The notes beneath the pieces are model-generated. The model had not been told where the DNA came from. It worked only from the letters and a program-made list of their open reading frames with translations, and did no database searches. A program made the position numbers and the translations under genes. DNA of 14,973 nt from Coriobacteriaceae bacterium (GTDB lineage Bacteria > Actinomycetota > Coriobacteriia > Coriobacteriales > UBA8131). The DNA is taken from NCBI GenBank assembly GCA_012515495.1, contig JAAYYH010000052.1, forward strand, positions 1-14,973. The letters are read 5' to 3'. This document shows positions 1 to 6,451 of this stretch, piece by piece; within the stretch, counting starts at the first letter, position 1; each line of letters starts with the position of its first letter.

Positions 1-68
1 CGATAACGGATTTGAACCGCTGACCTTGTGCGTGTAAAGCACCTGCGCTACCGCTGCGCCAATCGCCC
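1..68 (-). tRNA. tRNA-Val(UAC), 3' end cut by window edge
   Basis: Read on the minus strand from 68, this folds as a tRNA. The 5' acceptor strand is GGGCGAT, followed by T8 and G9. The D arm is a GCGC/GCGC stem with a GG-containing loop. The anticodon arm has the 7-nt loop TTTACAC, giving anticodon UAC, which reads valine GUA codons. The T arm is AGCGG-TTCAAAT-CCGTT. The visible 3' acceptor bases ATCG pair with positions 4 to 7, and the last bases lie beyond the window. The top pair of the anticodon stem (27-43) is a G-A mismatch. The gene starts 22 nt after the stop codon of the FHA gene. Type and isotype are clear from the sequence; only the 3' end is unseen. Confidence 0.95.
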
Positions 69-89
69 ACAGACCCACAGCAGAGGGGA

Positions 90-98
90 ATTATACCA
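90..98 (-). promoter_or_regulatory. Extended -10 promoter for tRNA-Val
   Basis: The minus strand reads TGG-TATAAT here, a perfect -10 hexamer at 95 to 90 preceded by a TGn extension. A start point about 7 nt downstream would give a leader of roughly 15 nt before the tRNA at 68. No good -35 hexamer lies 16 to 18 nt upstream, which is common for extended -10 promoters. The TAA stop codon of the FHA gene (93 to 91) sits inside the hexamer. The motif is seen; the promoter function is inferred. Confidence 0.6.
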
Positions 99-504
99 CA
101 GTGATCACCGCTGCGCCGACAGTTAATTTACAGCCTTTTTGTAAAGCATGCGATCCGGTCAATGTCATGCCATCCAAGAATGCCTTGTGCCTGCCTTTGC
201 ATTCAGCCCAGAGCGATTCTTGGGAGAAGAAGATATCCAAATGGTGGTCGGCGATCTCTTCTCGGGGAATGACGATGGCGTTTCTTGAGGATTTTCCCAC
301 TGTAAGCAGCGCACCCTCGGTCTTAAGCAGATGGATCTTGTAGGCGAAGACTCCCGCCAGCTCAACATTAAGGCAGACAGTGTCGCCTTGCTCGTCACAA
401 AGTAACGGCAATAGCTCCAACCGCTTCTCAAATGGATGCAAACACCCATAACAGACCTCCATATCCTCAAAAGCTGTGTCCTGACAATAGCTGCACGTTT
501 TCAT
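91..504 (-). CDS. Zinc-ribbon and FHA-domain protein, last gene of the tad operon
   Basis: This 137-residue cytoplasmic protein starts with a small zinc ribbon (C4-x2-C7 and C18-x2-C21) and continues with a forkhead-associated (FHA) fold of about residues 45 to 137. FHA domains normally bind phosphothreonine peptides. The core here reads VGKSSRNAIVI (69 to 79), then ADHHL (85 to 89) and LDG (110 to 112). Compared with the family pattern GR...S-x-x-H...NG, Arg is Lys, Ser is Ala and Asn is Asp, so phosphopeptide binding may be weakened or lost. The ATG has a strong AAGGAGG site with 6-nt spacing and overlaps the stop codon of the DUF192 gene as ATGA. Its place at the end of a Tad pilus operon suggests a regulatory or scaffolding role for the pilus; this is an inference. 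Confidence 0.8.
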   Translation of the reverse strand: MKTCSYCQDTAFEDMEVCYGCLHPFEKRLELLPLLCDEQGDTVCLNVELAGVFAYKIHLLKTEGALLTVGKSSRNAIVIPREEIADHHLDIFFSQESLWAECKGRHKAFLDGMTLTGSHALQKGCKLTVGAAVITVV

Positions 505-977
505 AACTGGCCTCCTTGGTCTTCTGGTTCTTGCTCATTGATTGTTGCTGACGAATTGTTGTAGTGCTTCCCTAAGGTGCATTCATGTTTACGGGACTGT
601 GTTTGTGCCGATGATAAGTTGCTTGTTGTGACGGCCTTATCAACGCCTAGGCTCTCCAATTGCAGCGAAGTCAAGCTCACTTGATCGCCTGATATAAACC
701 ACGGTTGGGTGGAAGCTCGAGTTCGTCGCTCAAGAACACAGACAGATGATCTCACGCTCAGCGTTCTCCATGGCTTGAGTCCGCGAGCTGACAGAATCAC
801 CCGACCTTCCTTATCAATGAATGCGACATCTAACTGATCGCGCATGAAGAACGTGTGGATGCTCCTACAAGGAATCAATACCAGAACCTCACCGTTTTGG
901 CACAGCGTATCTCCCAACAAACCCTTGATGCGGGTACCATACGAACTAGCCAGTCGAATACCTTTCGAACAAGGCAT
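501..977 (-). CDS. DUF192 (COG1430) family protein
   Basis: This is a 158-residue protein of the DUF192 family, whose biochemical function is not established. Family hallmarks are RIKGLLGD (16 to 23), PCRSIHTFFM (36 to 45), an acidic D-x-x-F-I-D stretch (50 to 55), LKPWR (67 to 71) and SGDQVSL near residues 97 to 103. This PC-x-S-I-H-T-F-F-M version is, as I recall, the type often found beside pilus genes. No signal peptide is visible, so it should be cytoplasmic. Residues from about 104 to 158 form a polar tail rich in Ser, Thr and Gln that lies outside the usual domain. The gene starts 1 nt after the preceding stop, with a GGAG 10 nt upstream. Family membership is confident; a link to pilus assembly is inferred from position only. 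Confidence 0.85.
   Translation of the reverse strand: MPCSKGIRLASSYGTRIKGLLGDTLCQNGEVLVLIPCRSIHTFFMRDQLDVAFIDKEGRVILSARGLKPWRTLSVRSSVCVLERRTRASTQPWFISGDQVSLTSLQLESLGVDKAVTTSNLSSAQTQSRKHECTLGKHYNNSSATINEQEPEDQGGQL
511..517 (-). promoter_or_regulatory. Strong ribosome binding site of the FHA gene
   Basis: AAGGAGG on the minus strand ends 6 nt before the ATG at 504. It lies inside the 3' end of the DUF192 gene. It fixes the FHA start and suggests that this last gene is translated well in its own right. Confidence 0.8.
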
Positions 978-978
978 A

Positions 979-1545
979 TCACATCAACTCCACAACAATA
1001 CTTGTTACGTTCTTTCTTTCACAGTAGACAACGAGCGCATATTGAGAAGATATCGATCCCTGGTTTTCGTATCTGCAGAGCTGATATGTGCAAAGACCCT
1101 GCCTGTTGTCGCTTTGCAGCAACCAACCAAGACGCCGCACTCTACTATCAAATTCGCAAGCTGCTTGTTGCAGTGACGCATCGACCGAATAGCCCACTAT
1201 CTGCTTATCTTTGGAGACACCAATACAGGTCACAGCCAGACTTATACTATCGGACGCTCTTGGAATCGCTGTTGCGGTGTCGATATCGGATGCAGATATC
1301 TGATCTGTTGCCATATCCTCCACGAGCGCGTCTCCGCCAACAGCATCCGAGATTCCTAGGGGATCTCGTGGTTGGTGGTGTCTTTGGTCAAGCAGATAGC
1401 CAAAGACATCGAGCTTATGTTGAAGCTCTTGTTCAACGTGCTGGAATGTGAGGATTGCAACAGCCAGCAGTATTATCACTATCGTAGCAACTGCTACCCT
1501 TATCCGATCGCATGCAATGAGTGATGTTCGTCTGTATGCGCTCAT
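979..1545 (-). CDS. Unknown single-pass membrane protein of the tad operon
   Basis: I do not recognise a family for this 188-residue protein. It has a basic N-terminus (R5, R6, R14, R16), one hydrophobic segment at about 17 to 34, a polar linker rich in Asp, Ser and His (about 40 to 100), and a C-terminal part (about 101 to 188) with five cysteines (107, 130, 152, 157, 175). The linker and C-terminal part probably lie outside the membrane. A helix ending in Leu-Gly-Trp (139 to 141) is followed by two strand-like stretches. The ATG overlaps the preceding stop codon as ATGA, with GGAG 8 nt upstream. It may be a minor pilus component or an assembly factor; this rests on operon position alone. 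Confidence 0.75.
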   Translation of the reverse strand: MSAYRRTSLIACDRIRVAVATIVIILLAVAILTFQHVEQELQHKLDVFGYLLDQRHHQPRDPLGISDAVGGDALVEDMATDQISASDIDTATAIPRASDSISLAVTCIGVSKDKQIVGYSVDASLQQAACEFDSRVRRLGWLLQSDNRQGLCTYQLCRYENQGSISSQYALVVYCERKNVTSIVVELM

Positions 1546-2051
1546 AGCAGTACTCCAGGCCTAAATGGATCGATAGTGTAGCTCCGCGTGTGCGTAATTC
1601 CCGAGAATCGGATACCAAAGAAGCTGTCACCAAAACCCCAAGGGCGATACGTTAGAGTGCAAACATAGGTTTCATGGTGGGGTTCAAGTGAGAATCCTAA
1701 CGCTCGTTCGCTCCCAGAAAGGTCATTCTGGTCATCGCCAGCCAACTCACCCGCTGTTCCAGCTGAAGACTGCACTCGAATTGACAGGTATTCTCGCTGG
1801 GCGAAGCAACTGGACAGCAAAGATTCAACTGCCTCGACTCTGGCTGCGGTACCATAATTGCCATAGCCTGGTGATGTTGCCTCCACTCGTACCGTTTCTG
1901 CCGCCAGACGATCAAAACGCGCGCAATCACCCAAAAACACCATCAGGTTCACTGCGACACCCACAACAGCCAACAATACGGGGATGCAAACGGCAAGCTC
2001 AACAGTCATCTGCCCACTTTGATCGCTTCTATTCCCAAATCGCGTTCTCAC
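1542..2051 (-). CDS. TadE-like minor pilin (second copy)
   Basis: This 169-residue protein has a short basic leader followed by SGQMTVELAVCIPVLLAV (12 to 29). That is a prepilin-type site with cleavage expected after G13, Glu at mature position 5, and a hydrophobic helix. This is the layout of TadE-type pseudopilins, which are cut by the prepilin peptidase and held in the membrane. The C-terminal part (about 45 to 169) is soluble and ends near an R-S-Y-T-I-D stretch. The start lies in a run of three GTG codons (2057 to 2049). GGGAGG is 5 nt from the third, so 2051 is chosen; 2057 or 2054 would add one or two valines. The start overlaps the end of the TadG-like gene by 23 nt. TadE-like identity is likely; whether it acts as TadE or TadF is open. 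Confidence 0.8.
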   Translation of the reverse strand: MRTRFGNRSDQSGQMTVELAVCIPVLLAVVGVAVNLMVFLGDCARFDRLAAETVRVEATSPGYGNYGTAARVEAVESLLSSCFAQREYLSIRVQSSAGTAGELAGDDQNDLSGSERALGFSLEPHHETYVCTLTYRPWGFGDSFFGIRFSGITHTRSYTIDPFRPGVLL

Positions 2052-4203
2052 CACCACCTCCCAGAGCTGTCCGCAAAGAAGAGGTCACATTTGCCAGCAG
2101 CCCCTTTCCCCGAGCAGAAATCTGTGGCGGAAGAGAGACTTTTATCGGTATCTCGGGAGAGCCGGGGATGTCAGCAAACCTGATGGTGTACAGGGTCATC
2201 TCGCTGTCGAGCAACTCTCCACCCTGCAACTCGACTTCAAGAAGTATTCCGTCGAACGCACTTCTCAACAAGGAACCGCTGCCCGAACCTGGCAAATCGG
2301 CATACATCTGTTTGGCCAAACCAAGCGGGCTGAGCAAACCTGAATCGTCAGCGTCAATCACATGCGCACTATTGACGAGCACTGGCTTTGGTGTCGAAAG
2401 ATCCACCCCCTGCAAGCCAACGGATTCGATAGTCTCCTTCAGTGCTCCCTCTGCCCAAGCGGCCAACGGTGTCCCCCTTACCACAGGGATGTTACGCAAA
2501 AAATCCCCCACTCCGCGTGTGAGTCCATCGATTCCCTCTGTGTAAGCCAGCAGGGTATCTCCCCACATACTCAAGACACTGTCAAACGCCCCCAAAGCAC
2601 CACCCAACGCTGTACCGGAATCCAGTTTCCCTGTTGCTCTATCCAGAAAGGCTGCCAGCAGGTTCTTTCCCTCACTGGCATCATCTTCGGTCAGAGCAGC
2701 AGCCGAAACTGCCACGCGCGGAGTGAGAGTTGTGTCTGAAGCGACCAAGGAGTTTGAGAATAAGGCTGGTATCTGATGACTGGAGGTGTCCAGCGCAATG
2801 GCGATACAGCCATTTCTGCCCGGGGGCTTGGGATCAAAGCGCTTGCCATCAAGTGACTGCAACGCTTGGCCAAAACTGTCCAACGCGCTGGAGGCTGACT
2901 TTTTTGCCTCACGTATCTGTTGGTCATATTCTCTTGATGCCTGTTCATACCGCTTGGCAGCATCGACCATCTTTCGATAATGGAATTCAAAGCCATTCTC
3001 TATCACTGAGGAAGCGTTTGCCACCTGTCCCATGCTGCTCACGTCAAAACCACACTGAGCGCAAGTAGTCAGTTGTCCCTGTTCAAGATCCTCAAGAGAA
3101 CCAGTACCAGCAGCGACAGAGGCCTGATATGCCGGACAAGAGGGGCTACCATGCAAGACTCCGTCACTACTCAGTGGAAACAGATTGCGAGAATAGAGTT
3201 CCGATTGTCTGAGTTCGCTGTTATTGCGGGGTAGCTCTGGAAAACTGGCGTCCAGCACACCATTCTCATCAGTGTGGGCATAGCCTAGCTCGAACTGTTC
3301 CACGGCATAGGCATACAGCTGTGTACGCGCATAAGATCTGACTTGCTCGTCAAGCGAAGAATCCAGGGGTGACTCACGCGTCAGACGCTGATGATAATAA
3401 GCCTTTGCGCGCTGGAATGCGTAGTCAAAACGCCAGAGCTCAACCGAGGCGAAATAAGGATTTTCGATTCCCGATAAAAGCCCAAGGTGCCCAGCGCGCT
3501 CATACATACAGTAGTTGGGGTTTCCGCCGCAATCTGCTCTATAGCCCTCGAGCTTACTGGCATCCATCTGAGCTCGAGCTTCCTTGGCAGCCTCGGTCTG
3601 TTCGGCAGTGCGCTTATTATCCTCTTCGATCTCTGTTCCCGATCCACTCGCTTCTGAATCATCAGGGAAGACAGTCTTTGCACCTGAGAGCGGTAACGGT
3701 ATCGCCAGACCATGGTACGAGGCCGTGGCAGATGGCGAGAAAGAATTGGCACTGATGGTTGTAGCGGCGTTCACTACGCAGAGAAATGGCAGAGCCTTTT
3801 GTAGGCCGTCCAATGCAAGTTGCGCCTGCTTGGCACAGGTATCACGTGCATCGAACACCTTGTGCCCCAAGTCCATGAGCTTCAAACCCACTTCCTGAAA
3901 GGAGGGTATGCAGCTAACCACGATTGCAACACCGAAGACTGCCAGACCAAAGAGACTCATGGACAACACCACGGCATCGGCAACTCGGGCTACTATGAGG
4001 TATTCTCCCACCACATTCTCTGCTGCCAGAGCTCCGGCATCTGCAGCGAACTGGATATCAGCTGATGTGGAGTTGACCCAATAGATCTGCGACGAGGTGA
4101 AGAGCAAGGTGATAACCAAAGTCATCGCCACTACCACACCAATACTGGTGAATCCACCATCACGATCAACGAAACACTGACGACGAATTATCATCAGCTC
4201 CAT
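2029..4203 (-). CDS. Large TadG-like pilus-associated protein
   Basis: This protein has 724 residues from the chosen ATG. The N-terminus has a basic stretch, a membrane helix (about 21 to 43) and the signature FAADAGALAAENV (52 to 64), which matches the N-terminal Tad/TadG-type segment that anchors TadG-like proteins. A second hydrophobic segment spans about 77 to 99. Helical, charged stretches follow at about 195 to 218 and 408 to 452. Cysteines at 225 and 232, at 356, and a CAQC pair at 381 to 384 fall in the central region. I do not see the metal-binding motif of the von Willebrand A domain common in TadG. The expected Glu at position 5 after a prepilin-type cut is absent. Alternative starts are ATG 4215 (728 aa) and ATG 4194 (721 aa, overlapping the tadE stop). 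It is a likely surface-exposed or tip component; the role is inferred. Confidence 0.75.
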   Translation of the reverse strand: MELMIIRRQCFVDRDGGFTSIGVVVAMTLVITLLFTSSQIYWVNSTSADIQFAADAGALAAENVVGEYLIVARVADAVVLSMSLFGLAVFGVAIVVSCIPSFQEVGLKLMDLGHKVFDARDTCAKQAQLALDGLQKALPFLCVVNAATTISANSFSPSATASYHGLAIPLPLSGAKTVFPDDSEASGSGTEIEEDNKRTAEQTEAAKEARAQMDASKLEGYRADCGGNPNYCMYERAGHLGLLSGIENPYFASVELWRFDYAFQRAKAYYHQRLTRESPLDSSLDEQVRSYARTQLYAYAVEQFELGYAHTDENGVLDASFPELPRNNSELRQSELYSRNLFPLSSDGVLHGSPSCPAYQASVAAGTGSLEDLEQGQLTTCAQCGFDVSSMGQVANASSVIENGFEFHYRKMVDAAKRYEQASREYDQQIREAKKSASSALDSFGQALQSLDGKRFDPKPPGRNGCIAIALDTSSHQIPALFSNSLVASDTTLTPRVAVSAAALTEDDASEGKNLLAAFLDRATGKLDSGTALGGALGAFDSVLSMWGDTLLAYTEGIDGLTRGVGDFLRNIPVVRGTPLAAWAEGALKETIESVGLQGVDLSTPKPVLVNSAHVIDADDSGLLSPLGLAKQMYADLPGSGSGSLLRSAFDGILLEVELQGGELLDSEMTLYTIRFADIPGSPEIPIKVSLPPQISARGKGLLANVTSSLRTALGGGGENAIWE
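2057..2062 (-). promoter_or_regulatory. Ribosome binding site deciding among three GTG starts
   Basis: GGGAGG on the minus strand runs directly into GTG-GTG-GTG. Spacing to the third GTG (2051) is 5 nt, while the first two would overlap or touch the site, so the third is the best start for the second TadE-like gene. Confidence 0.6.
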
Positions 4204-4694
4204 TGCCGCACCCATCTTGCTGGACTGTCAGAGCTGTTCTCCCATACCCATGCGGGTTGAGCGGGTAAGGTCGCTGTTACTTGCTGTGTCAGATAACCCT
4301 CTGAGTCACACATTCCCACAAGCTGGCTACTCCAACCTAGCAGAGGCAATGGTTTGAGCTTGTTGATAATGGAAACGCAAACATCCCTTGAATTCTCGTC
4401 TCCCACAAGCTCAATATCCCATTTCTTGTTGCCAGTGTGGCTGTGGAAGATATCCAGAGGAGGAATCGCTGCCAAACGACGTTTGATGTAACCTTCGTAT
4501 TTCTCGTCTGAATGCGAGCCCATCGGGGTCGCGGTTGCCAACAGCCGACACCCTTCCGCTGCCGCATTCTCCATTATCATGCGGTTATAAAGTAAGATCA
4601 TCGGCTGACAGCAAACTAGCAGCAGCAGGAATACCACCGGTATCAGATAGGCTGCCTCAACCGTTGATTGACCCCGCTCAGAATAACAGCACAT
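4194..4694 (-). CDS. tadE: TadE-family pseudopilin
   Basis: This 166-residue protein begins with a very short leader and the motif RGQSTVEAAYLIPVV (7 to 21). The prepilin peptidase should cut after G8, leaving Glu at mature position 5 (E13), followed by a hydrophobic helix up to about residue 38. This is the classic TadE pattern. The remainder (about 45 to 166) is a soluble domain with Cys at 49, 107 and 129. The ATG at 4694 is preferred over a TTG at 4700 because GGTGG lies 6 nt upstream. It overlaps the end of the second Flp-like gene by 17 nt. TadE-type pseudopilins are needed for Flp pilus formation and may form minor or initiating subunits. Confidence 0.85.
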   Translation of the reverse strand: MCCYSERGQSTVEAAYLIPVVFLLLLVCCQPMILLYNRMIMENAAAEGCRLLATATPMGSHSDEKYEGYIKRRLAAIPPLDIFHSHTGNKKWDIELVGDENSRDVCVSIINKLKPLPLLGWSSQLVGMCDSEGYLTQQVTATLPAQPAWVWENSSDSPARWVRQWS

Positions 4695-4884
4695 CGCCAA
4701 CCACCCCAGCTGTATTCGTAGTCAGAGCGTGTGAGGCACTGTCCACAGCATGTCTTGCGAACAATGCGTCGCCAACTTTACCCGATAGCAAACCGAGAAC
4801 CGATACCACAACCATCAGTATCAGACCGACAATCAGATACTCCACTGTTCCCTGTCCTTCTTCACCTCTGATCCTCCTATTCAT
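4678..4884 (-). CDS. Second Flp-type (class IVb) pilin or pseudopilin
   Basis: This 68-residue protein has leader MNRRIRGEEG and then QGTVEY, an exact match to the class IVb prepilin site (cut after G10, Glu at +5, Tyr at +6). A hydrophobic segment runs from about 17 to 35. The mature form would have 58 residues, longer than the main Flp, with a polar C-terminal tail containing His, Ser and Thr. An upstream GTG at 4896 would add four residues; neither start has a clear Shine-Dalgarno site, so coupling to the upstream gene is likely (the ATG overlaps its TAG stop). It lies apart from the main flp and next to tadE, which favours a minor subunit. It could also be an alternative major pilin. Confidence 0.85.
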   Translation of the reverse strand: MNRRIRGEEGQGTVEYLIVGLILMVVVSVLGLLSGKVGDALFARHAVDSASHALTTNTAGVVGDVLLF

Positions 4885-5539
4885 CGCTGTACTCACTAGG
4901 AATCGGGTCTGAAAAATCAGGTGCCTTGATGCGAAGCACCGTCATGCAGAGCTGATTTTCTTCTCCACGCTCAACGCCACGTTTCTGCGGTATCAGGGTT
5001 ATCGTCAGCGCTTCCCCATCGGCAGATTTTGCCGCGCACCCCCAGGACTCTCCGGCAAGATCTAGATAACCAGCATGGATCAGCTTTGTCTGGGCCTGTT
5101 GCAGGCTGATAAGCAGCTGCGCAGCCAAATCCTCACAGGTTTTATCGCTTAGACCCCTCCATGTTTCGCAGAAAGAACCCCTTTGGTACTTTAATGGATC
5201 GCCGGAGATTGAAAGTGCCAATGGACATTCCCTATCATCGGAAGCTAGTGCCATTGGTGAAAACGGTGACACGGTTGGAGTAGACGGAGCTATTGGATCG
5301 GCTGCGTTAGGGGGTGAAGGTGAATCGAGCTGATTGCGAATGTCAGACGTAGTTGGCGAGTTAGTCGGATCGAGCGAATAGGACAAAGCGGATCCATCGA
5401 GACTATCAGAGCTCTCACTTTCTCGGCTCTCAAGTGTGTCGCTATCATACAGACGCGTGATCATCAAGGTCAGGCAGGCCGCGAACGCGATACATACAAG
5501 TAATACCATCAATAATGCATCGCGAGGAGAAGCCTTCAT
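4877..5539 (-). CDS. Unknown single-pass membrane protein between the two pilin genes
   Basis: I do not recognise a family for this protein of about 220 residues. From the ATG at 5539 it has leader MKASPR, a hydrophobic segment at about 8 to 28, a long linker rich in Ser, Thr, Pro and Asp (about 32 to 100), and a C-terminal domain with six cysteines. That domain shows a helix (LISLQQAQTKLIHAGY) followed by strand-like segments. The long linker suggests an exported stalk with a small globular head. A FAAC tetrapeptide inside the hydrophobic segment resembles a lipobox, but the segment continues past the Cys, so a simple anchor is more likely. An ATG at 5551 overlapping flp would add four residues. 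Its position suggests a pilus accessory protein; this is inferred. Confidence 0.7.
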   Translation of the reverse strand: MKASPRDALLMVLLVCIAFAACLTLMITRLYDSDTLESRESESSDSLDGSALSYSLDPTNSPTTSDIRNQLDSPSPPNAADPIAPSTPTVSPFSPMALASDDRECPLALSISGDPLKYQRGSFCETWRGLSDKTCEDLAAQLLISLQQAQTKLIHAGYLDLAGESWGCAAKSADGEALTITLIPQKRGVERGEENQLCMTVLRIKAPDFSDPIPSEYSDE

Positions 5540-5540
5540 T

Positions 5541-5762
5541 TCACAGGTCATTTATACCACTGGAAATCGCTTCCCAGAGTTCCTGCAACTTACCTCTGAA
5601 GGCGGTGACGGCGATTATCGCTATCACTACCAGAACCCCCACCAAAATAGCGTATTCAGTTGTACCCTGACCTTTGCCATCCATCAGGAACATCCGCAGT
5701 TTGAAAAATAGCGAACGACAGCATTTTTGCCATGATTGACGTAGTCCGATTAACCGTTCCAT
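5541..5762 (-). CDS. flp: Flp major pilin (class IVb)
   Basis: This is a 73-residue prepilin. The basic leader (about 31 residues) is followed by the exact class IVb site G-QGTTEY: cleavage after G31, Glu at mature +5 (E36) and Tyr at +6 (Y37). A hydrophobic helix runs from about 38 to 54. The mature protein would have 42 residues, within the usual size of Flp subunits. The gene starts 2 nt after tadC stops, with AAGGA inside tadC about 10 nt upstream. Later in-frame Met codons (M24, M27) would shorten the leader. It is the best candidate for the main fibre subunit because it directly follows tadC. No separate promoter or stabilising hairpin is evident, although Flp is usually made in excess. 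Confidence 0.9.
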   Translation of the reverse strand: MERLIGLRQSWQKCCRSLFFKLRMFLMDGKGQGTTEYAILVGVLVVIAIIAVTAFRGKLQELWEAISSGINDL

Positions 5763-5764
5763 CT

Positions 5765-6439
5765 TTAAACCATCCTTCTCATCAGATCCAATACGATGGG
5801 ACCCATCACCAGCAAGAGCATCGCCGGGAGTATCAATGTGCCAGTGGGAATCAACATCTTCACCGGAGCCCTGGCAACCTTCTCCTGTTGGTTTGCGCGG
5901 TATTCCTTACGGGCTTCGTCTGCCAGCTCGAAAAGGGTCTGTGTCATTGGTGCCCCAAATCTGGCTGCCCGTATCGTCACAGAACAGAAGCGGGAGAAGG
6001 ATGGTGTGGCGATTCTCTGAGAAAGTCTCTGTAGTCCCTCTTCCCTGCTCAGCAAACCACTTTTCCAGATATCCAATGACTCTCTACATACCTGCGCAAG
6101 TGGTGTTGAAAAACGTTTCGCGTAAAGCTCAAATGCGCTGTCAAACGACATCCCCGCCTGCATACCCAGTGCTACTACATCAAGCAACTCGGGAAGATCG
6201 TGTTCAAAACTATCTTCCATTTCGCGACGATTCCTGCGGCTGTGGAGTCTCTCTGTGCGAATAAAACCGAGGCGATGGCAGTTAAGTCTCTTGGGGCCTC
6301 CTGAGTTGATCCGATTAAGCAGTCTTGAACGGTTACCAACTCTGAACTTTTCTCGCTGCCATTCAAGACTGGCTGATCCCGCGCTTACGGCAGCCAGGAT
6401 AGCCGCAACCAGCACTATGAGGTTAGAAACGGAAATCAT
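5765..6439 (-). CDS. tadC: TadC, inner-membrane platform protein of the Flp pilus
   Basis: This 224-residue membrane protein belongs to the type II secretion F (GspF) family. It has an N-terminal membrane helix (about 4 to 22), a basic cytoplasmic stretch (about 29 to 74), a T2SSF helical domain from about 78 with LPELLDVVALGMQAGMSFDSA (82 to 102, in part), and a C-terminal membrane segment (about 195 to 216) with the family-typical IPTGTLILPA. It is short for TadC (often about 280 to 300 residues), mainly in the N-terminal half. The ATG at 6439 is chosen over the adjacent TTG at 6442 because AAGGAG lies 6 nt upstream. With TadB it forms the membrane platform on which the TadA ATPase acts. 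Confidence 0.87.
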   Translation of the reverse strand: MISVSNLIVLVAAILAAVSAGSASLEWQREKFRVGNRSRLLNRINSGGPKRLNCHRLGFIRTERLHSRRNRREMEDSFEHDLPELLDVVALGMQAGMSFDSAFELYAKRFSTPLAQVCRESLDIWKSGLLSREEGLQRLSQRIATPSFSRFCSVTIRAARFGAPMTQTLFELADEARKEYRANQQEKVARAPVKMLIPTGTLILPAMLLLVMGPIVLDLMRRMV

Positions 6440-6445
6440 CAAAGT

Positions 6446-6451
6446 CTCCTT
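6446..6451 (-). promoter_or_regulatory. Ribosome binding site of tadC, overlapping the tadB stop codon
   Basis: AAGGAG lies 6 nt before the ATG at 6439, and its first bases are shared with the TAA stop codon of tadB (6452 to 6450). This selects ATG 6439 over the TTG just upstream. Confidence 0.75.

Noticed and set aside
855..1451. Plus-strand open frame of 198 codons
   Set aside because: It lies fully opposite the coupled DUF192 and single-TM genes and resembles no protein family; treated as a shadow frame.
1688..2545. Plus-strand open frame of 285 codons opposite the TadE-like and TadG-like genes
   Set aside because: Its translation is low-complexity Pro/Ser-rich with no recognisable domain, and the opposite strand carries clear pilus genes with ribosome binding sites and overlaps.
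5470..5485. Lipobox-like FAAC in the unknown protein between the pilin genes
   Set aside because: The hydrophobic segment continues beyond the Cys and Phe at -3 is a poor lipobox residue; a transmembrane anchor is more likely.
5795..5807. 13-nt inverted repeat GATGGG-A-CCCATC
   Set aside because: It lies within the conserved C-terminal coding region of tadC and encodes family-typical residues, so coding constraint explains it.
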